A stretch of DNA of 64,000 bases from Tenericutes bacterium MO-XQ (GTDB taxonomy: Bacteria > Bacillota_I > Bacilli_A > Acholeplasmatales > Acholeplasmataceae), in contig CP017948.1 in the NCBI GenBank assembly GCA_002838185.1, positions 1,054,001-1,118,000 of the forward strand, written 5' to 3'. A program made the translations under genes and the position numbers. The notes under the pieces are model-generated. The model did not search any database. It was not told the origin of the DNA and worked only from the letters and a program-made list of their open reading frames with translations. How positions within the stretch are numbered: the stretch's first letter is position 1; each line of letters begins with the position of its first letter. Below, piece after piece: positions 38,070 through 47,391 of the stretch.

Positions 38070-38628
38070 TGTATTGCTCCTTCGTCATTTCATATGTCAA
38101 CAAATCATCACTGATGACATAATATCTTTTTTCTAATATATAAGGCTCTTTTTTTACAAAATTAAACCCTGACTTTAATATTACTTTCTTACTTCCTATA
38201 TTTTGACTGATATGTTTCACTACAATTTTATCATAATTTAGGTGTTCAAAGCCTATTTTTACTAATGCTTTAACAGCTTTTGTCATAATACCTTGACCCC
38301 AATAGTCCTTATGAATAACATACCCTATTTCTGCATAATTCCTATTCATTGGTTTTGTATGAAAATCTATAGTTCCAATCATTTGATTTTTAGTCGTATC
38401 AACGATGGCATATCCAATCGGTAATCCTTGTTTTAATCTTGGATAAAATATCTTTGTAATCGAAAATTTGGCTTCTATAGGGTCAATAAATGGTCCCCAA
38501 GATAAATATTTAGTTGTCTCTTCATCTTTGCCATAGATAAACATATCTTTGTAATCACTTTTCTTAATCGTTCTTAACATGATGTGATCAAATGTTATAA
38601 CTGGCATGTTTTTATAGGGTTTTCTCAT
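38050..38628 (-). CDS. GNAT N-acetyltransferase (RimJ/RimL type)
   Basis: A 192-residue GNAT acetyltransferase of the ribosomal-protein-Ser/Ala group: DHIMLRTIKKSDYKDMFIYGKDEETTKYLSWGP, IGTIDFHTKPMNRNYAEIGYVIHKDYWGQGIMTKAVKALVKIGF with the acetyl-CoA binding region. It is the first gene after the T-box, before hisS and aspS, which is an uncommon place. It may acetylate a protein or an amino-acid-like compound; the substrate is not known. Confidence 0.85.
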   Translation of the reverse strand: MRKPYKNMPVITFDHIMLRTIKKSDYKDMFIYGKDEETTKYLSWGPFIDPIEAKFSITKIFYPRLKQGLPIGYAIVDTTKNQMIGTIDFHTKPMNRNYAEIGYVIHKDYWGQGIMTKAVKALVKIGFEHLNYDKIVVKHISQNIGSKKVILKSGFNFVKKEPYILEKRYYVISDDLLTYEMTKEQYNERKQS

Positions 38629-38649
38629 AGGTTCACTCTTTCATTTAAA

Positions 38650-38796
38650 AAAAATCGTCCTTAAAAAAATCTAAGGACGAATATATTCGCGGTACCACCT
38701 TAGTTCTAGAAAATCTCTAGCCCTCAATGTTTTTTATGCCTCCAAAGTTGTCACCATTTATAAATAAATGCTCTTTTTCATAGGCTATTTATATTT
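38650..38796 (-). ncRNA. T-box riboswitch with very short Stem I, probably Asp-specific
   Basis: The T-box core AAGGTGGTACCGCG lies at 38688-38701 and competes with terminator TCGTCCTTA/TAAGGACGA (38655-38663 with 38672-38680) followed by T8. A Stem III-like hairpin (CTAGA/TCTAG) comes before. Stem I is much reduced: GCCT/AGGC, AAAG/CTTT and CATTTA/TAAATG around a loop with GTGACAA, so the candidate specifier is GAC (Asp) followed by A. The UGGU bulge would fit a G73 tRNA such as Asp and not C73 of His. It controls GNAT-hisS-aspS and genes beyond. Confidence 0.88.
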
Positions 38797-38802
38797 AATA
38801 TC

Positions 38803-38832
38803 ATTTTATCTTTTTTTATAGGCTTTTGTCAA
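38803..38832 (-). promoter_or_regulatory. Promoter of the T-box operon
   Basis: Minus-strand -35 TTGACA (38827-38832) overlaps the dtd stop codon; -10 TAAAAT at 38803-38808 after an 18-bp spacer. Confidence 0.65.
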
Positions 38833-39266
38833 TCCATTTCGATGATTATCGTCACTGGACCATCATTAATTGATAAAATCTCCATATGTTCTTGAAATTC
38901 ACCGGTTTCTACATGAAAATCTTGACTTAATAATTTAACAAAAGCTTCATATAAAGGTTTTGCATGTTCTGGTCTAGCTGCTTTAATAAATGAAGGTCTA
39001 TTATTACCTTTCGTATCTCCATATAAAGTAAATTGAGATATCGCTAAGATTTCACCTTTTACTTTTGATAAATTCAAATTCATTTTTTGATTTTCATCTT
39101 CAAATATTCTAAGGTTTTTGACTTTTTCTGCCATTTTTTTAATGACAGACATATCATCTTCATGAGTTATGCCAATATAAAGCAAATATCCCTTTTTGAT
39201 TGAGCCCACAAGGCTTTGATCAATTTTTACTGAAGCTTCTTTAACCCTTTGAACAACAACTCTCAT
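38829..39266 (-). CDS. dtd: D-aminoacyl-tRNA deacylase
   Basis: A 145-residue Dtd that frees tRNA from wrongly loaded D-amino acids: MRVVVQRVKEASVKI start, SQFTLYGDTKGNNRPSF and the GPVTIIIE end with the Gly-cisPro-type motif replaced as NDGPVT. It overlaps rel by 4 bp (ATGA), the conserved rel-dtd pair. A cell that makes D-ornithine and D-alanine for catabolism would have special use for it (inference). Confidence 0.95.
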   Translation of the reverse strand: MRVVVQRVKEASVKIDQSLVGSIKKGYLLYIGITHEDDMSVIKKMAEKVKNLRIFEDENQKMNLNLSKVKGEILAISQFTLYGDTKGNNRPSFIKAARPEHAKPLYEAFVKLLSQDFHVETGEFQEHMEILSINDGPVTIIIEMD

Positions 39267-41440
39267 TTGAAATCTCTTTCTACTGAAAATATATCACTAA
39301 CTTTTCTTAAGTTAACCATTAAAGATTGAAGTTGATTTTGATCAGCGACTAAAATTTTTAATTTGATCACCATTTCTAAATTATTTCCGCTGGTTGCGTT
39401 AACTTCAGCAATACTAATGGTTTGTGAATTGACTGCAGTGACAATATCAGTTAATAATGTTGGTTTTGCAGTTCCAATGATTTTAATTCGTGTTGGATAC
39501 TTTCTATTAATCTCAGTTGACCAAAATGCTTCAATCAATCTATTTTCATCAAATTGACTGCAATTTGGACAATATGTTGAATGAATGACAATACCACTTG
39601 TCTTGCTGACAAAGCCAATAATTGGATCACCTGGGATAGGTAGACAACAGTTTGCAAGTTTTAATTGTGGGCTAGATAAACCTTCGATAACAACACCAGT
39701 TTCACTGTGTGTAATCAGTTGTTTAGCAGCTTTTTCCATTTGACGTTGAAGTAGAACTTCTTTATCAATTTCTTTGCCAAGAAGTTTTGCTACAACTGTT
39801 TTAGGACTTATGATCCCTTTACCAATTTCTAAATACAAGCCTTCAAGATCTGATACCATGTTTTTCTCAAAATGCTTTTTAGCAAATTGATCATCAATAG
39901 ATCCATCAACTTTTTGTGCACTCATTTCTCTATCTAATTGGTCTTTTCCTAGTTGAATTAAGTTATCTCTGTTTTGTTTATTTAAAAAACTCTTGATTTT
40001 ATGTTTTGCATGAGAAGATTTCGCTATTTTTAACCAATCTTCACTTGGTCCATATGAACTCTTATTTGTCTTTACACTGACAATATCTCCAGTATTTAAC
40101 TCATAATCTAAAGTGACGATACGGTTGTTAACATTTGCTCCAACCATTTTATTACCGATATCGGTATGGATACGATATGCAAAATCAATTGGTGTTGCAC
40201 CTTTAGGAAGCTCTATGACTTCCCCTTTAGGTGTAAACACATAGACGTTTGCATCTAAAATGTCACCTTTAACTGTACCAACAAACTCTTCAGCTGTCCC
40301 TTCGGTTTCATCTGAATCCTCTGTCATTTTCATAAGTTCTCCATACCACTTAAGTTTTTGAGCAATCTCAAATTGTTCACGTTCTTTAGAGTATGTTTTG
40401 TTTTCTTTATAAGCCCAATGTGCTGCAACCCCAAACTCAGCGACTTGATCCATTTCTTGAGTACGAATTTGCACTTCAAAAAGCGTTCCATCTTCTGATA
40501 AAACAGTTGTATGAAGGGATTGATACATATTTGGCTTAGGTACAGCAATATAATCTTTAAATCTTCTTGGAATTGGTGTGTAATTTGCATGGATGATACC
40601 TAAAGCTTGATAACAAGTTTCTACTTTAGGCACAATTATTCTAACAGCAAGCAAATCATAGATGTCTTCAAAAGCACGATGATCTCTTACCATTTTTTTA
40701 TAGATTGAAAAAATATTTTTAATACGACCTTTAATTTCATAGTTTGCTAAATCACTATCATTAAAAAGTCCTTTGATGCTCTCAATAATGCGATCAATAG
40801 ATGCTTCACGCTCTGCTTTTTTCGCTTGAATCATATTTGAAACGCGGTAATACATTGGTGGATCAGTATATCTAAGTGAACGGTCTTCAAGCTCAGCTTT
40901 GATTCTAAAGATCCCTAGACGATGCGCAAGTGGTGCATAAATATCCAATGTTTCACTTGCGATTTTATATTGTTTTTCTGGTGACATTGAGTTTAATGTT
41001 CTAACGTTATGTAATCGATCTGCAATTTTGATAAGGACTACTCTAATGTCTTTTGCCATCGCTAATAACATTTTTTGATGATTATCTGCTTGAGATGCAA
41101 CTTGATTAAACGATAGTTTACCAATTTTAGTAACACCATCAACAAGTGCTGCAATCTCAGGACCATAATCTTTTTCAACATCTTTTAAAGATAAGTCAGT
41201 ATCTTCTACTGTGTCATGAAGTAATGCTGCGATGATTGTTGCAGGACCAGCAGTTAATTCTGAAAGAATTTTTGCTACTGCAACAGGGTGAGTGATATAT
41301 GGTTCTCCACTTTTACGCATTTGTCCTTCGTGTTTTTCCTTAGCTAAAAAATAAGCCTTTTTAATAAGCTCTACGTCTTTTTCATTTTTGATGTATTTTC
41401 CAAAAGCCTCAGCTAAAGTTTGAAATAGTGGATCAGTCAC
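39263..41440 (-). CDS. rel: Bifunctional (p)ppGpp synthetase/hydrolase Rel
   Basis: A 725-residue long RSH protein: HD hydrolase domain (His51, His75-Asp76 in AALLHDTVEDT), synthetase domain (about 230-350, with YQSLHTTVL), TGS (VYVFTPKGEVIELPKGATPIDFAYRIHT), helical/zinc-finger region (LANCCLPIPGDPIIGF with VIHSTYCPNC) and a C-terminal ACT domain. GTG start at 41440 follows AAGGGG. It sets the stringent response to amino acid shortage. Confidence 0.96.
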   Translation of the reverse strand: MTDPLFQTLAEAFGKYIKNEKDVELIKKAYFLAKEKHEGQMRKSGEPYITHPVAVAKILSELTAGPATIIAALLHDTVEDTDLSLKDVEKDYGPEIAALVDGVTKIGKLSFNQVASQADNHQKMLLAMAKDIRVVLIKIADRLHNVRTLNSMSPEKQYKIASETLDIYAPLAHRLGIFRIKAELEDRSLRYTDPPMYYRVSNMIQAKKAEREASIDRIIESIKGLFNDSDLANYEIKGRIKNIFSIYKKMVRDHRAFEDIYDLLAVRIIVPKVETCYQALGIIHANYTPIPRRFKDYIAVPKPNMYQSLHTTVLSEDGTLFEVQIRTQEMDQVAEFGVAAHWAYKENKTYSKEREQFEIAQKLKWYGELMKMTEDSDETEGTAEEFVGTVKGDILDANVYVFTPKGEVIELPKGATPIDFAYRIHTDIGNKMVGANVNNRIVTLDYELNTGDIVSVKTNKSSYGPSEDWLKIAKSSHAKHKIKSFLNKQNRDNLIQLGKDQLDREMSAQKVDGSIDDQFAKKHFEKNMVSDLEGLYLEIGKGIISPKTVVAKLLGKEIDKEVLLQRQMEKAAKQLITHSETGVVIEGLSSPQLKLANCCLPIPGDPIIGFVSKTSGIVIHSTYCPNCSQFDENRLIEAFWSTEINRKYPTRIKIIGTAKPTLLTDIVTAVNSQTISIAEVNATSGNNLEMVIKLKILVADQNQLQSLMVNLRKVSDIFSVERDFK

Positions 41441-41453
41441 AGATTCACCCCTT

Positions 41454-41966
41454 TTAATATGATATTAGTGTTAGTATATCATGACCTTTAAGTTTATCTC
41501 TACCATTTAATTCTGTAAGTTCAATTAAAAATGCTAATCCAACGACTTCGCCACCTAATTTTTCAACAAGTTCAATGGTTGCTTCCATCGTTCCACCTGT
41601 TGCAAGTAAATCATCAACGATTAATACTTTATCTCCAGGTTTAACTGCATCTGAATGCATGCATAATTCATTTGATCCGTATTCTAAGTCATAAGATACA
41701 GATATAGCTTCTCTTGGTAACTTCCCTGGTTTTCTTACAGGTGCAAATCCAATGCCCATATTAGTCGCTACAGGACATCCAAAAATGAATCCTCTAGCTT
41801 CTGGACCAACAATTACTGTTGCGCTTTTTTCTCTTGCGAAATTTGTAAATTGGTCTGATGCATATTTATATGCTTTTCCATCTAACATGAGTGGTGTAAT
41901 ATCTCTAAATAAAATCCCTTCTTTCGGGAAATTTGGTACTTCTGCAATATAGTCTTTTAAGTTCAT
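41454..41966 (-). CDS. apt: Adenine phosphoribosyltransferase
   Basis: A 170-residue type I phosphoribosyltransferase that salvages adenine to [19 protein letters not shown] and the PRPP loop [16 protein letters not shown], with [19 protein letters not shown] between. It lies 13 bp before rel, the usual apt-rel order. GGAGGCTTATC precedes the ATG. Confidence 0.96.
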   Translation of the reverse strand: MNLKDYIAEVPNFPKEGILFRDITPLMLDGKAYKYASDQFTNFAREKSATVIVGPEARGFIFGCPVATNMGIGFAPVRKPGKLPREAISVSYDLEYGSNELCMHSDAVKPGDKVLIVDDLLATGGTMEATIELVEKLGGEVVGLAFLIELTELNGRDKLKGHDILTLISY

Positions 41967-42058
41967 GATAAGCCTCCGATATCTTTTTGTATCACTTATT
42001 TATTTTATCGCATTTTATAACTTTTTACAAGTGTGCTATAATGTTGGTAGGTGATAAA

Positions 42059-43294
42059 ATGAAACCATTAGCATACAGAATAAGACCTACGGAATTTACT
42101 GATGTCTTTGGACAAGACCATCTTGTTTCACAAGATGGTGTTTTAAGTTTAATGCTTAAAAAAGGAAAATTGTTATCTTTTATTTTATATGGTCCTCCTG
42201 GGACTGGTAAAACAACGATTGCGACGATTTTTGCAGAAAAATCAGAACACGAATTTTATTTTTTTAATGCTTCAACTGAAAATAAACAAAGATTAAAAGA
42301 TATCTTGGATACAACAGCATATAAAGATATCCTTATAGTGGTTGATGAGATCCATCGCATGAAAAAAGATATACAAGATTATTTGCTACCATTTATGGAA
42401 AATGGAAAAGCAACCGTCATTGGGTTAACGACACTTAATCCATATCAATCTGTCAATCCTGCGATTCGCTCAAGATGTCATTTATATGAGGTTAAAAAAC
42501 TAACCGATGAAGCGATAGAAAAAGCTGTTTTAAATGGTATTCATCATTTAGATATCGATATTCATATTGATCAAAAAGCTTTAAATAAGATCGTAAAGTT
42601 TTCCAATCATGAAGTTAGAACTGCTTTAAATATATTAGAAAGTGCATCTCTTCTTCTTGATGATGGCGATACACTTATGAGTCATCATATTGATCGCATC
42701 AGTGGAAAAAAACATCTTGATTTGGACGACCATGAAGACCACTTTTACGATTTATTAAGTGCACTTCAAAAATCGATAAGAGGATCAGATGTTGATGCTT
42801 CTATCCATTATTTAGCAAGATTACTTACCTTAGATGATTTATTATCGATTATCAGACGTTTATTAGTCATTGCCTATGAAGATATTGGACTAGCTAATCC
42901 AATGATGGGACAAAAAGTTTTAGCTGCAACTGAAGCTGCACTTAAAGTAGGTATGCCAGAGGCTAGAATTATTTTATCAACCATAGTCATTGATATGGCT
43001 TTATCTCCAAAGAGTAATACTGGTATTATTGCGATAGATGAAGCACTTAGTGATTATGAAAATGAAGATTGTGGTGTAATTCCAGATCATGCAAGTAATA
43101 GAAAAATTAAGTTAAACCCAGAAATTTATCATTATCCGCATAATGATGACCAATCGATTAATGATCAGTCTTATATGCCAGATAAAATTAAAGATAAAGT
43201 TTATTATAAACCAAAATCTGAAAGTGCATATGAAAAAGCATTATCTGATCGTTTGAAAATGATTGATCAAATCAAACATAAAAAAAGAGATTAA
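42059..43294 (+). CDS. rarA: Replication-associated recombination protein A (RarA/MgsA AAA+ ATPase)
   Basis: A 411-residue clamp-loader-like ATPase: LAYRIRPTEFTDVFGQDHL start, Walker A GPPGTGKTTI, Walker B LIVVDEIHRM and sensor TTLNPYQSVNPAIRSRCH; C-terminal tetramerisation domain complete. It acts at stalled replication forks. ATG 42059 follows AGGTGATAAA; a longer in-frame start at 41987 has no ribosome site and runs into the apt upstream region. Confidence 0.92.
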   Translation: MKPLAYRIRPTEFTDVFGQDHLVSQDGVLSLMLKKGKLLSFILYGPPGTGKTTIATIFAEKSEHEFYFFNASTENKQRLKDILDTTAYKDILIVVDEIHRMKKDIQDYLLPFMENGKATVIGLTTLNPYQSVNPAIRSRCHLYEVKKLTDEAIEKAVLNGIHHLDIDIHIDQKALNKIVKFSNHEVRTALNILESASLLLDDGDTLMSHHIDRISGKKHLDLDDHEDHFYDLLSALQKSIRGSDVDASIHYLARLLTLDDLLSIIRRLLVIAYEDIGLANPMMGQKVLAATEAALKVGMPEARIILSTIVIDMALSPKSNTGIIAIDEALSDYENEDCGVIPDHASNRKIKLNPEIYHYPHNDDQSINDQSYMPDKIKDKVYYKPKSESAYEKALSDRLKMIDQIKHKKRD

Positions 43295-43330
43295 AAAAAA
43301 TCACGATTCAATTTAGAATCGTGATTTTAC
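43295..43330. terminator. Bidirectional terminator between rarA and arcC
   Basis: AAATCACGATTC (43298-43309) pairs perfectly with GAATCGTGATTT (43316-43327), A-run before and TT after. It ends rarA and the ornithine operon from opposite sides. Confidence 0.88.
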
Positions 43331-43331
43331 T

Positions 43332-44252
43332 TTATCTTGGTAAGATTTCTGTACCTTTATGATGAACAATCGCATCATATGCTTCATCAAGTGATGCAAT
43401 GATGGCTTTATGACCGCTTTTTTTAACAAAACTGATACAAGCTTCAACTTTCGGTAACATAGACCCTTTTTTAAAGTGATTATCTTCAATCAGTGTTTCT
43501 AATTCATCTACGTGTATTTTCTCTAATTTGATTTGATTGGGTTCATTGAAATTTAAATAGACATGATCAACTGCAGTAAGAATTATCAGTGCATCAGCTT
43601 CGATAATTTCAGCGATTTTTGCACTAGCAAAATCTTTATCAATAACTGCATCAACACCATGATATCCCTCATCATTTTTAACAACGGGTATACCACCGCC
43701 GCCACCACTGATAACGATGTGGTGTTTTTCAAGTAATGCCAGTAAGCTTTCTTTTTCAATGACATCTATAGGAAGTGGACTTGGTACGACTCTACGATAA
43801 CCTCTACCTGCATCTTCAACCATATCATAACCTAAAGATTTCGCTAATTCATCTGCCTCTTCTTTGCTATAAAAACTTCCAATTGGTTTTGAAGGATTTT
43901 TAAATCTAGGATCATTTTCATCTACTAAAACTTGAGTCACTAAAGTCGTTACTTTTCGATTTAACTTCTCTTTTTCAATTAAATTGATTAAAGCATTTTG
44001 AATATGAAACCCTATATATCCTTGACTCATCGCACCACATTCAGCAAAAGGCATCAAAGGTGTTGAATTTGATTCATTAAAAGCTAAATTAATCATACCA
44101 ACTTGTGGTCCATTACCATGAACTAAAACGATATCATGACCTTCTTTAATCAGTGGTAATATTGCAAGACTCACATGTTTTAGCAAATCTTTTTGGCTTT
44201 GTGGATCTTTGCCTAAAGCATTTCCTCCAAGCGATATGACATACTTACTCAT
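43332..44252 (-). CDS. arcC: Carbamate kinase
   Basis: A 306-residue carbamate kinase of the amino acid kinase fold: YVISLGGNALGKDPQSQ, IVLVHGNGPQVGMINLAF, VISGGGGGIPVV and GVDAVIDKDFASAKIAE. In the catabolic direction it makes ATP, CO2 and NH3 from carbamoyl phosphate. The start is not certain (ATG 44252, 44258 or GTG 44261); all overlap the OTC end, so translation is coupled. Last gene of the ornithine operon. Confidence 0.94.
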   Translation of the reverse strand: MSKYVISLGGNALGKDPQSQKDLLKHVSLAILPLIKEGHDIVLVHGNGPQVGMINLAFNESNSTPLMPFAECGAMSQGYIGFHIQNALINLIEKEKLNRKVTTLVTQVLVDENDPRFKNPSKPIGSFYSKEEADELAKSLGYDMVEDAGRGYRRVVPSPLPIDVIEKESLLALLEKHHIVISGGGGGIPVVKNDEGYHGVDAVIDKDFASAKIAEIIEADALIILTAVDHVYLNFNEPNQIKLEKIHVDELETLIEDNHFKKGSMLPKVEACISFVKKSGHKAIIASLDEAYDAIVHHKGTEILPR

Positions 44253-45264
44253 AGTCATCACTAAGTGTAGCTAGCATCACTGCTTTAATCGTGTGCATTC
44301 TATTTTCAGCTTCTTCAAAAACAACACTTTGTTTAGACTCAATCACTTCATCAGTCACTTCTAACTCTCCATGTTTGACAGTCGGATATTGATCACCAAA
44401 TTCCATAGCAATTTGTTGACCAACTTCTGTATCTAATCCATGGAATGCTGGTAAGCAATGCATGAAAATTGCTTTTTTGTTTGCAGCTTTCATAATATCT
44501 TTGGATACTTGATATGGATAGAGTTCTTTAATACGTTTTAACCAAACATCTTTTGCTTCACCCATAGATACCCATACATCTGTATAGATAATATCACTAT
44601 CTTTAGCACCTTTTAATGGATCAGTTTCAAAAGATAATGTTGCACCTGTTTCTTTAGCGATGTTTTCGCAAACTTCAATCAGTTCCTTTCTTGGCCATAA
44701 TGCTTTAGGAGCAACTGCTTTAAAATGCATCCCCATTTTTGCACAACCAATCATCAATGAATTACCCATATTATTTCTAGCATCACCAAAATACGTGAAA
44801 TTTAATCCTTTTAAAGTTCCAAAAGTTTCTTGAATTGTCAAGAAATCAGCAAGAATTTGGGTTGGATGATATAAATCAGTTAATCCATTATATACAGGAA
44901 CTCCTGAGAATTCACTTAATGCCATCACATCTGTTTGTAAATACCCTCTAAATTCAATCGCATCATACATATGACCTAAAACTCTTGCAGTGTCTTTAAC
45001 ACTTTCTTTTTTGCCCATTTGTGAACCTGTTGGTCCTAAATAAGTGGTTTGCATGCCTAAATCATACGCACCAACTTCAAATGCACATCTTGTTCTTGTT
45101 GAGTCTTTTTGGAAAAGTAATACAATGTTTTTTCCTTCTAGATAACGATGAGGAATACCTTGTCTTTTTTCCTCTTTGAGTCTTTTTGCAAGATTAATCA
45201 AATACTGAATCTCATCAGTCTTGTAATCAAGCAGTGTTAATAAACTTCTTCCTTTTAAATTCAT
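44245..45264 (-). CDS. arcB: Ornithine carbamoyltransferase (probably catabolic)
   Basis: A 339-residue OTC. Carbamoyl phosphate site STRTR (55-59), HPTQ (133-136) and ornithine site HCLP (269-272) are intact. Linked to carbamate kinase and to ornithine breakdown, it most likely splits citrulline to ornithine and carbamoyl phosphate. No arginine deiminase is in the window, so the citrulline source is unknown. It starts one base after the alr stop. Confidence 0.93.
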   Translation of the reverse strand: MNLKGRSLLTLLDYKTDEIQYLINLAKRLKEEKRQGIPHRYLEGKNIVLLFQKDSTRTRCAFEVGAYDLGMQTTYLGPTGSQMGKKESVKDTARVLGHMYDAIEFRGYLQTDVMALSEFSGVPVYNGLTDLYHPTQILADFLTIQETFGTLKGLNFTYFGDARNNMGNSLMIGCAKMGMHFKAVAPKALWPRKELIEVCENIAKETGATLSFETDPLKGAKDSDIIYTDVWVSMGEAKDVWLKRIKELYPYQVSKDIMKAANKKAIFMHCLPAFHGLDTEVGQQIAMEFGDQYPTVKHGELEVTDEVIESKQSVVFEEAENRMHTIKAVMLATLSDDYE

Positions 45265-45265
45265 G

Positions 45266-46348
45266 TTATGTTCTCCCTATATATTTTCTTGGTACCCTAT
45301 ATGATATATTGGTACACACTTCATAAACAATTGTTTTTTGTTTTTCTGCGACTTCATCAGTTGAAATCAACCCACCAAATAAGATGACTTCATCTCCCAC
45401 TTTAATGGTTTCATCTACTCTAACAAACATCGCATCCATACAGATAATACCTACAATAGGATATCTCTTATGATTAATTTCAACATCATTTTTCTTATTA
45501 TTTCTTATCCATCCATCAGCGTATCCTATCGGTATCACTGCGATATATTCATCCTTTTTAGCCTCATAAGAAGCTCCATAACCAACCTTATCATGCGCTT
45601 TTATATGCTTGATTTCAGCAACTTGACTATAAAGTGACATCACTGGCTTTAATGGAGGTTTTGGTTCATCAAGTGACAACCCATATAATGAAATGCCTAA
45701 TCTAATATGTGTTGTAAAATCATAGTTTTTTTCATATTTGATACCAGATGAGGAATTCGAAATATGAACCATAGACGGTTTTACTTTGATATCATCATAA
45801 ATATCTTTAAAACGTTCTAATTGCATATGATAATATGCTTCATTTTCATTTGCTGTAGCAAAATGTGTATATATACCTTCAAGATGAATGGTTTCATGTT
45901 TTTGAATAGCTTCAATAGCATTTAACACTTCTGATTTATCTTCTAAACCATATCGATGCATGCCAGTATCAATTTTTAAATGAACGTTTAGAATACATTT
46001 TGATGCTAAAGCTGCTTTTAAAATATGCTCATCATATAAAGTGATATCTACATGATATTTTTCAGCAATCTTCAATTGATCTTTAAGAATTGGTCCCATC
46101 ATGATGAGTTTTACTCTTTGGTTTATAAGTCTAAGTTCAATCGCTTCTTCTAATAATGACACAGCAAACACATGAACACCTTTTTTAATTAAGTGTTCCA
46201 TGATTTTTATAGCTCCATGACCATATGCATTCGCTTTAATCACTGGAATAATGGTCTTATTTGGATTTAATTGATTCACATATGCTAAGTTATGATCAAG
46301 TGCATCAAGATTGATACTTGCATATGTTGGACGATAGATTTCAGACAT
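45266..46348 (-). CDS. alr: Alanine racemase
   Basis: A 360-residue fold III PLP racemase with Lys38 in PVIKANAYGHGA and the second-base Tyr in DKVGYGASYEA, and the conserved GIICMDAMFVRVD. ATG 46348 has GGAGAAAAT upstream; it overlaps the ornithine racemase by 8 bp. In this operon it most likely turns the D-alanine released by OrtAB into L-alanine, rather than supplying the cell wall; both roles are possible. Confidence 0.9.
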   Translation of the reverse strand: MSEIYRPTYASINLDALDHNLAYVNQLNPNKTIIPVIKANAYGHGAIKIMEHLIKKGVHVFAVSLLEEAIELRLINQRVKLIMMGPILKDQLKIAEKYHVDITLYDEHILKAALASKCILNVHLKIDTGMHRYGLEDKSEVLNAIEAIQKHETIHLEGIYTHFATANENEAYYHMQLERFKDIYDDIKVKPSMVHISNSSSGIKYEKNYDFTTHIRLGISLYGLSLDEPKPPLKPVMSLYSQVAEIKHIKAHDKVGYGASYEAKKDEYIAVIPIGYADGWIRNNKKNDVEINHKRYPIVGIICMDAMFVRVDETIKVGDEVILFGGLISTDEVAEKQKTIVYEVCTNISYRVPRKYIGRT

Positions 46349-47390
46349 ATATTTTCTCCACATAAGGTGATGTCATTAAACTCAAAATGCCACCGTATTT
46401 TAACTTAAATGAAATAATATCACCAATTTTGTATTGGCCTTCTTTGATATGCACGATTAAATGATCACTACTACTACCAATGATATCGACACCTTTTGGT
46501 GGAATCAAATCATCATGTTTAACATCTTGTCTACCAATTGATAAGATAGCTCTTTTAATCATACCAATATCTTTGTATGTTTGAACTTGACCAAATGCAT
46601 CAAATCCAAGTTCTCCTTCTGGATATGAAGGTTTATCTTTGATTTCTAAAATTTCAGTTTCTAAAGTAATTACATCTTCATATAGATGGTCTATTCGATT
46701 TTGATAAGCTGTTTCCCTACCTACAATCATCGCTTCACCGATGCGTAAATTATTGATGAACTTTGGCATGTTTTTTTCAAGTACCATAGGTATCGATGAC
46801 GAGTTACCACCCGATATCATATGTAGGTTGATCCTAAAGTGAGATTCTATTTCATCTTTAATATGTTTCAATTTTTGATATGTTTCTACTGATGGGATAA
46901 CACTGCCATAACAAGTTAGATTCGTCCCTATACCATAAAGTTCTATATGATCTAAAGCTAAAATTTCTTTGATGACATCTAAACTAAAATCTTTATAGTA
47001 AATACCTTCTCTTAAGTCACCTAAATCATACATTAAAACGATTTTATGTCTTTTCTTCATTTTTTCTGAAACTTCATTAATCTTTTGAATAACCTCAAGT
47101 TCAGAATTTAAAGACATATCAGTAAACTTAGCAACCAAAGATGCTTCTGATAAAGCAGGAATTCTTAAATAAACTTTTGGTTTTGTCGTTTTCATATGCA
47201 TAAGGTTTTCTAATTTCGAATCCGCAATAAAATCCACTTGTGACTGATCCAAAACTGATACTAATATTTGATCTGCGCAATATACTTTAGATACACCCAT
47301 CACTGAAATACCTTGTTTATGACATAAATCAGTAATATAAGATACATTAAAAGCATATTTTTTTGAGTCAATCATTACTCGAGGATACAT
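46341..47390 (-). CDS. orr: Ornithine racemase
   Basis: A 349-residue fold III PLP enzyme of the Orr/YhfX-like group, with the PLP lysine at Lys35 (SVMGVSKVYCAD), IVLMYDLGDLREG, TNLTCYGSVIP and the HMISGGNSSSIP phosphate-binding region followed by NNLRIGEAMIVGRE. In clostridial oxidative ornithine breakdown this enzyme makes D-ornithine for OraSE. Its place directly after the mutL-like gene is the known order. AAGGAGG overlaps the upstream stop. Confidence 0.88.
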   Translation of the reverse strand: MYPRVMIDSKKYAFNVSYITDLCHKQGISVMGVSKVYCADQILVSVLDQSQVDFIADSKLENLMHMKTTKPKVYLRIPALSEASLVAKFTDMSLNSELEVIQKINEVSEKMKKRHKIVLMYDLGDLREGIYYKDFSLDVIKEILALDHIELYGIGTNLTCYGSVIPSVETYQKLKHIKDEIESHFRINLHMISGGNSSSIPMVLEKNMPKFINNLRIGEAMIVGRETAYQNRIDHLYEDVITLETEILEIKDKPSYPEGELGFDAFGQVQTYKDIGMIKRAILSIGRQDVKHDDLIPPKGVDIIGSSSDHLIVHIKEGQYKIGDIISFKLKYGGILSLMTSPYVEKIYV

Positions 47391-47391
47391 T

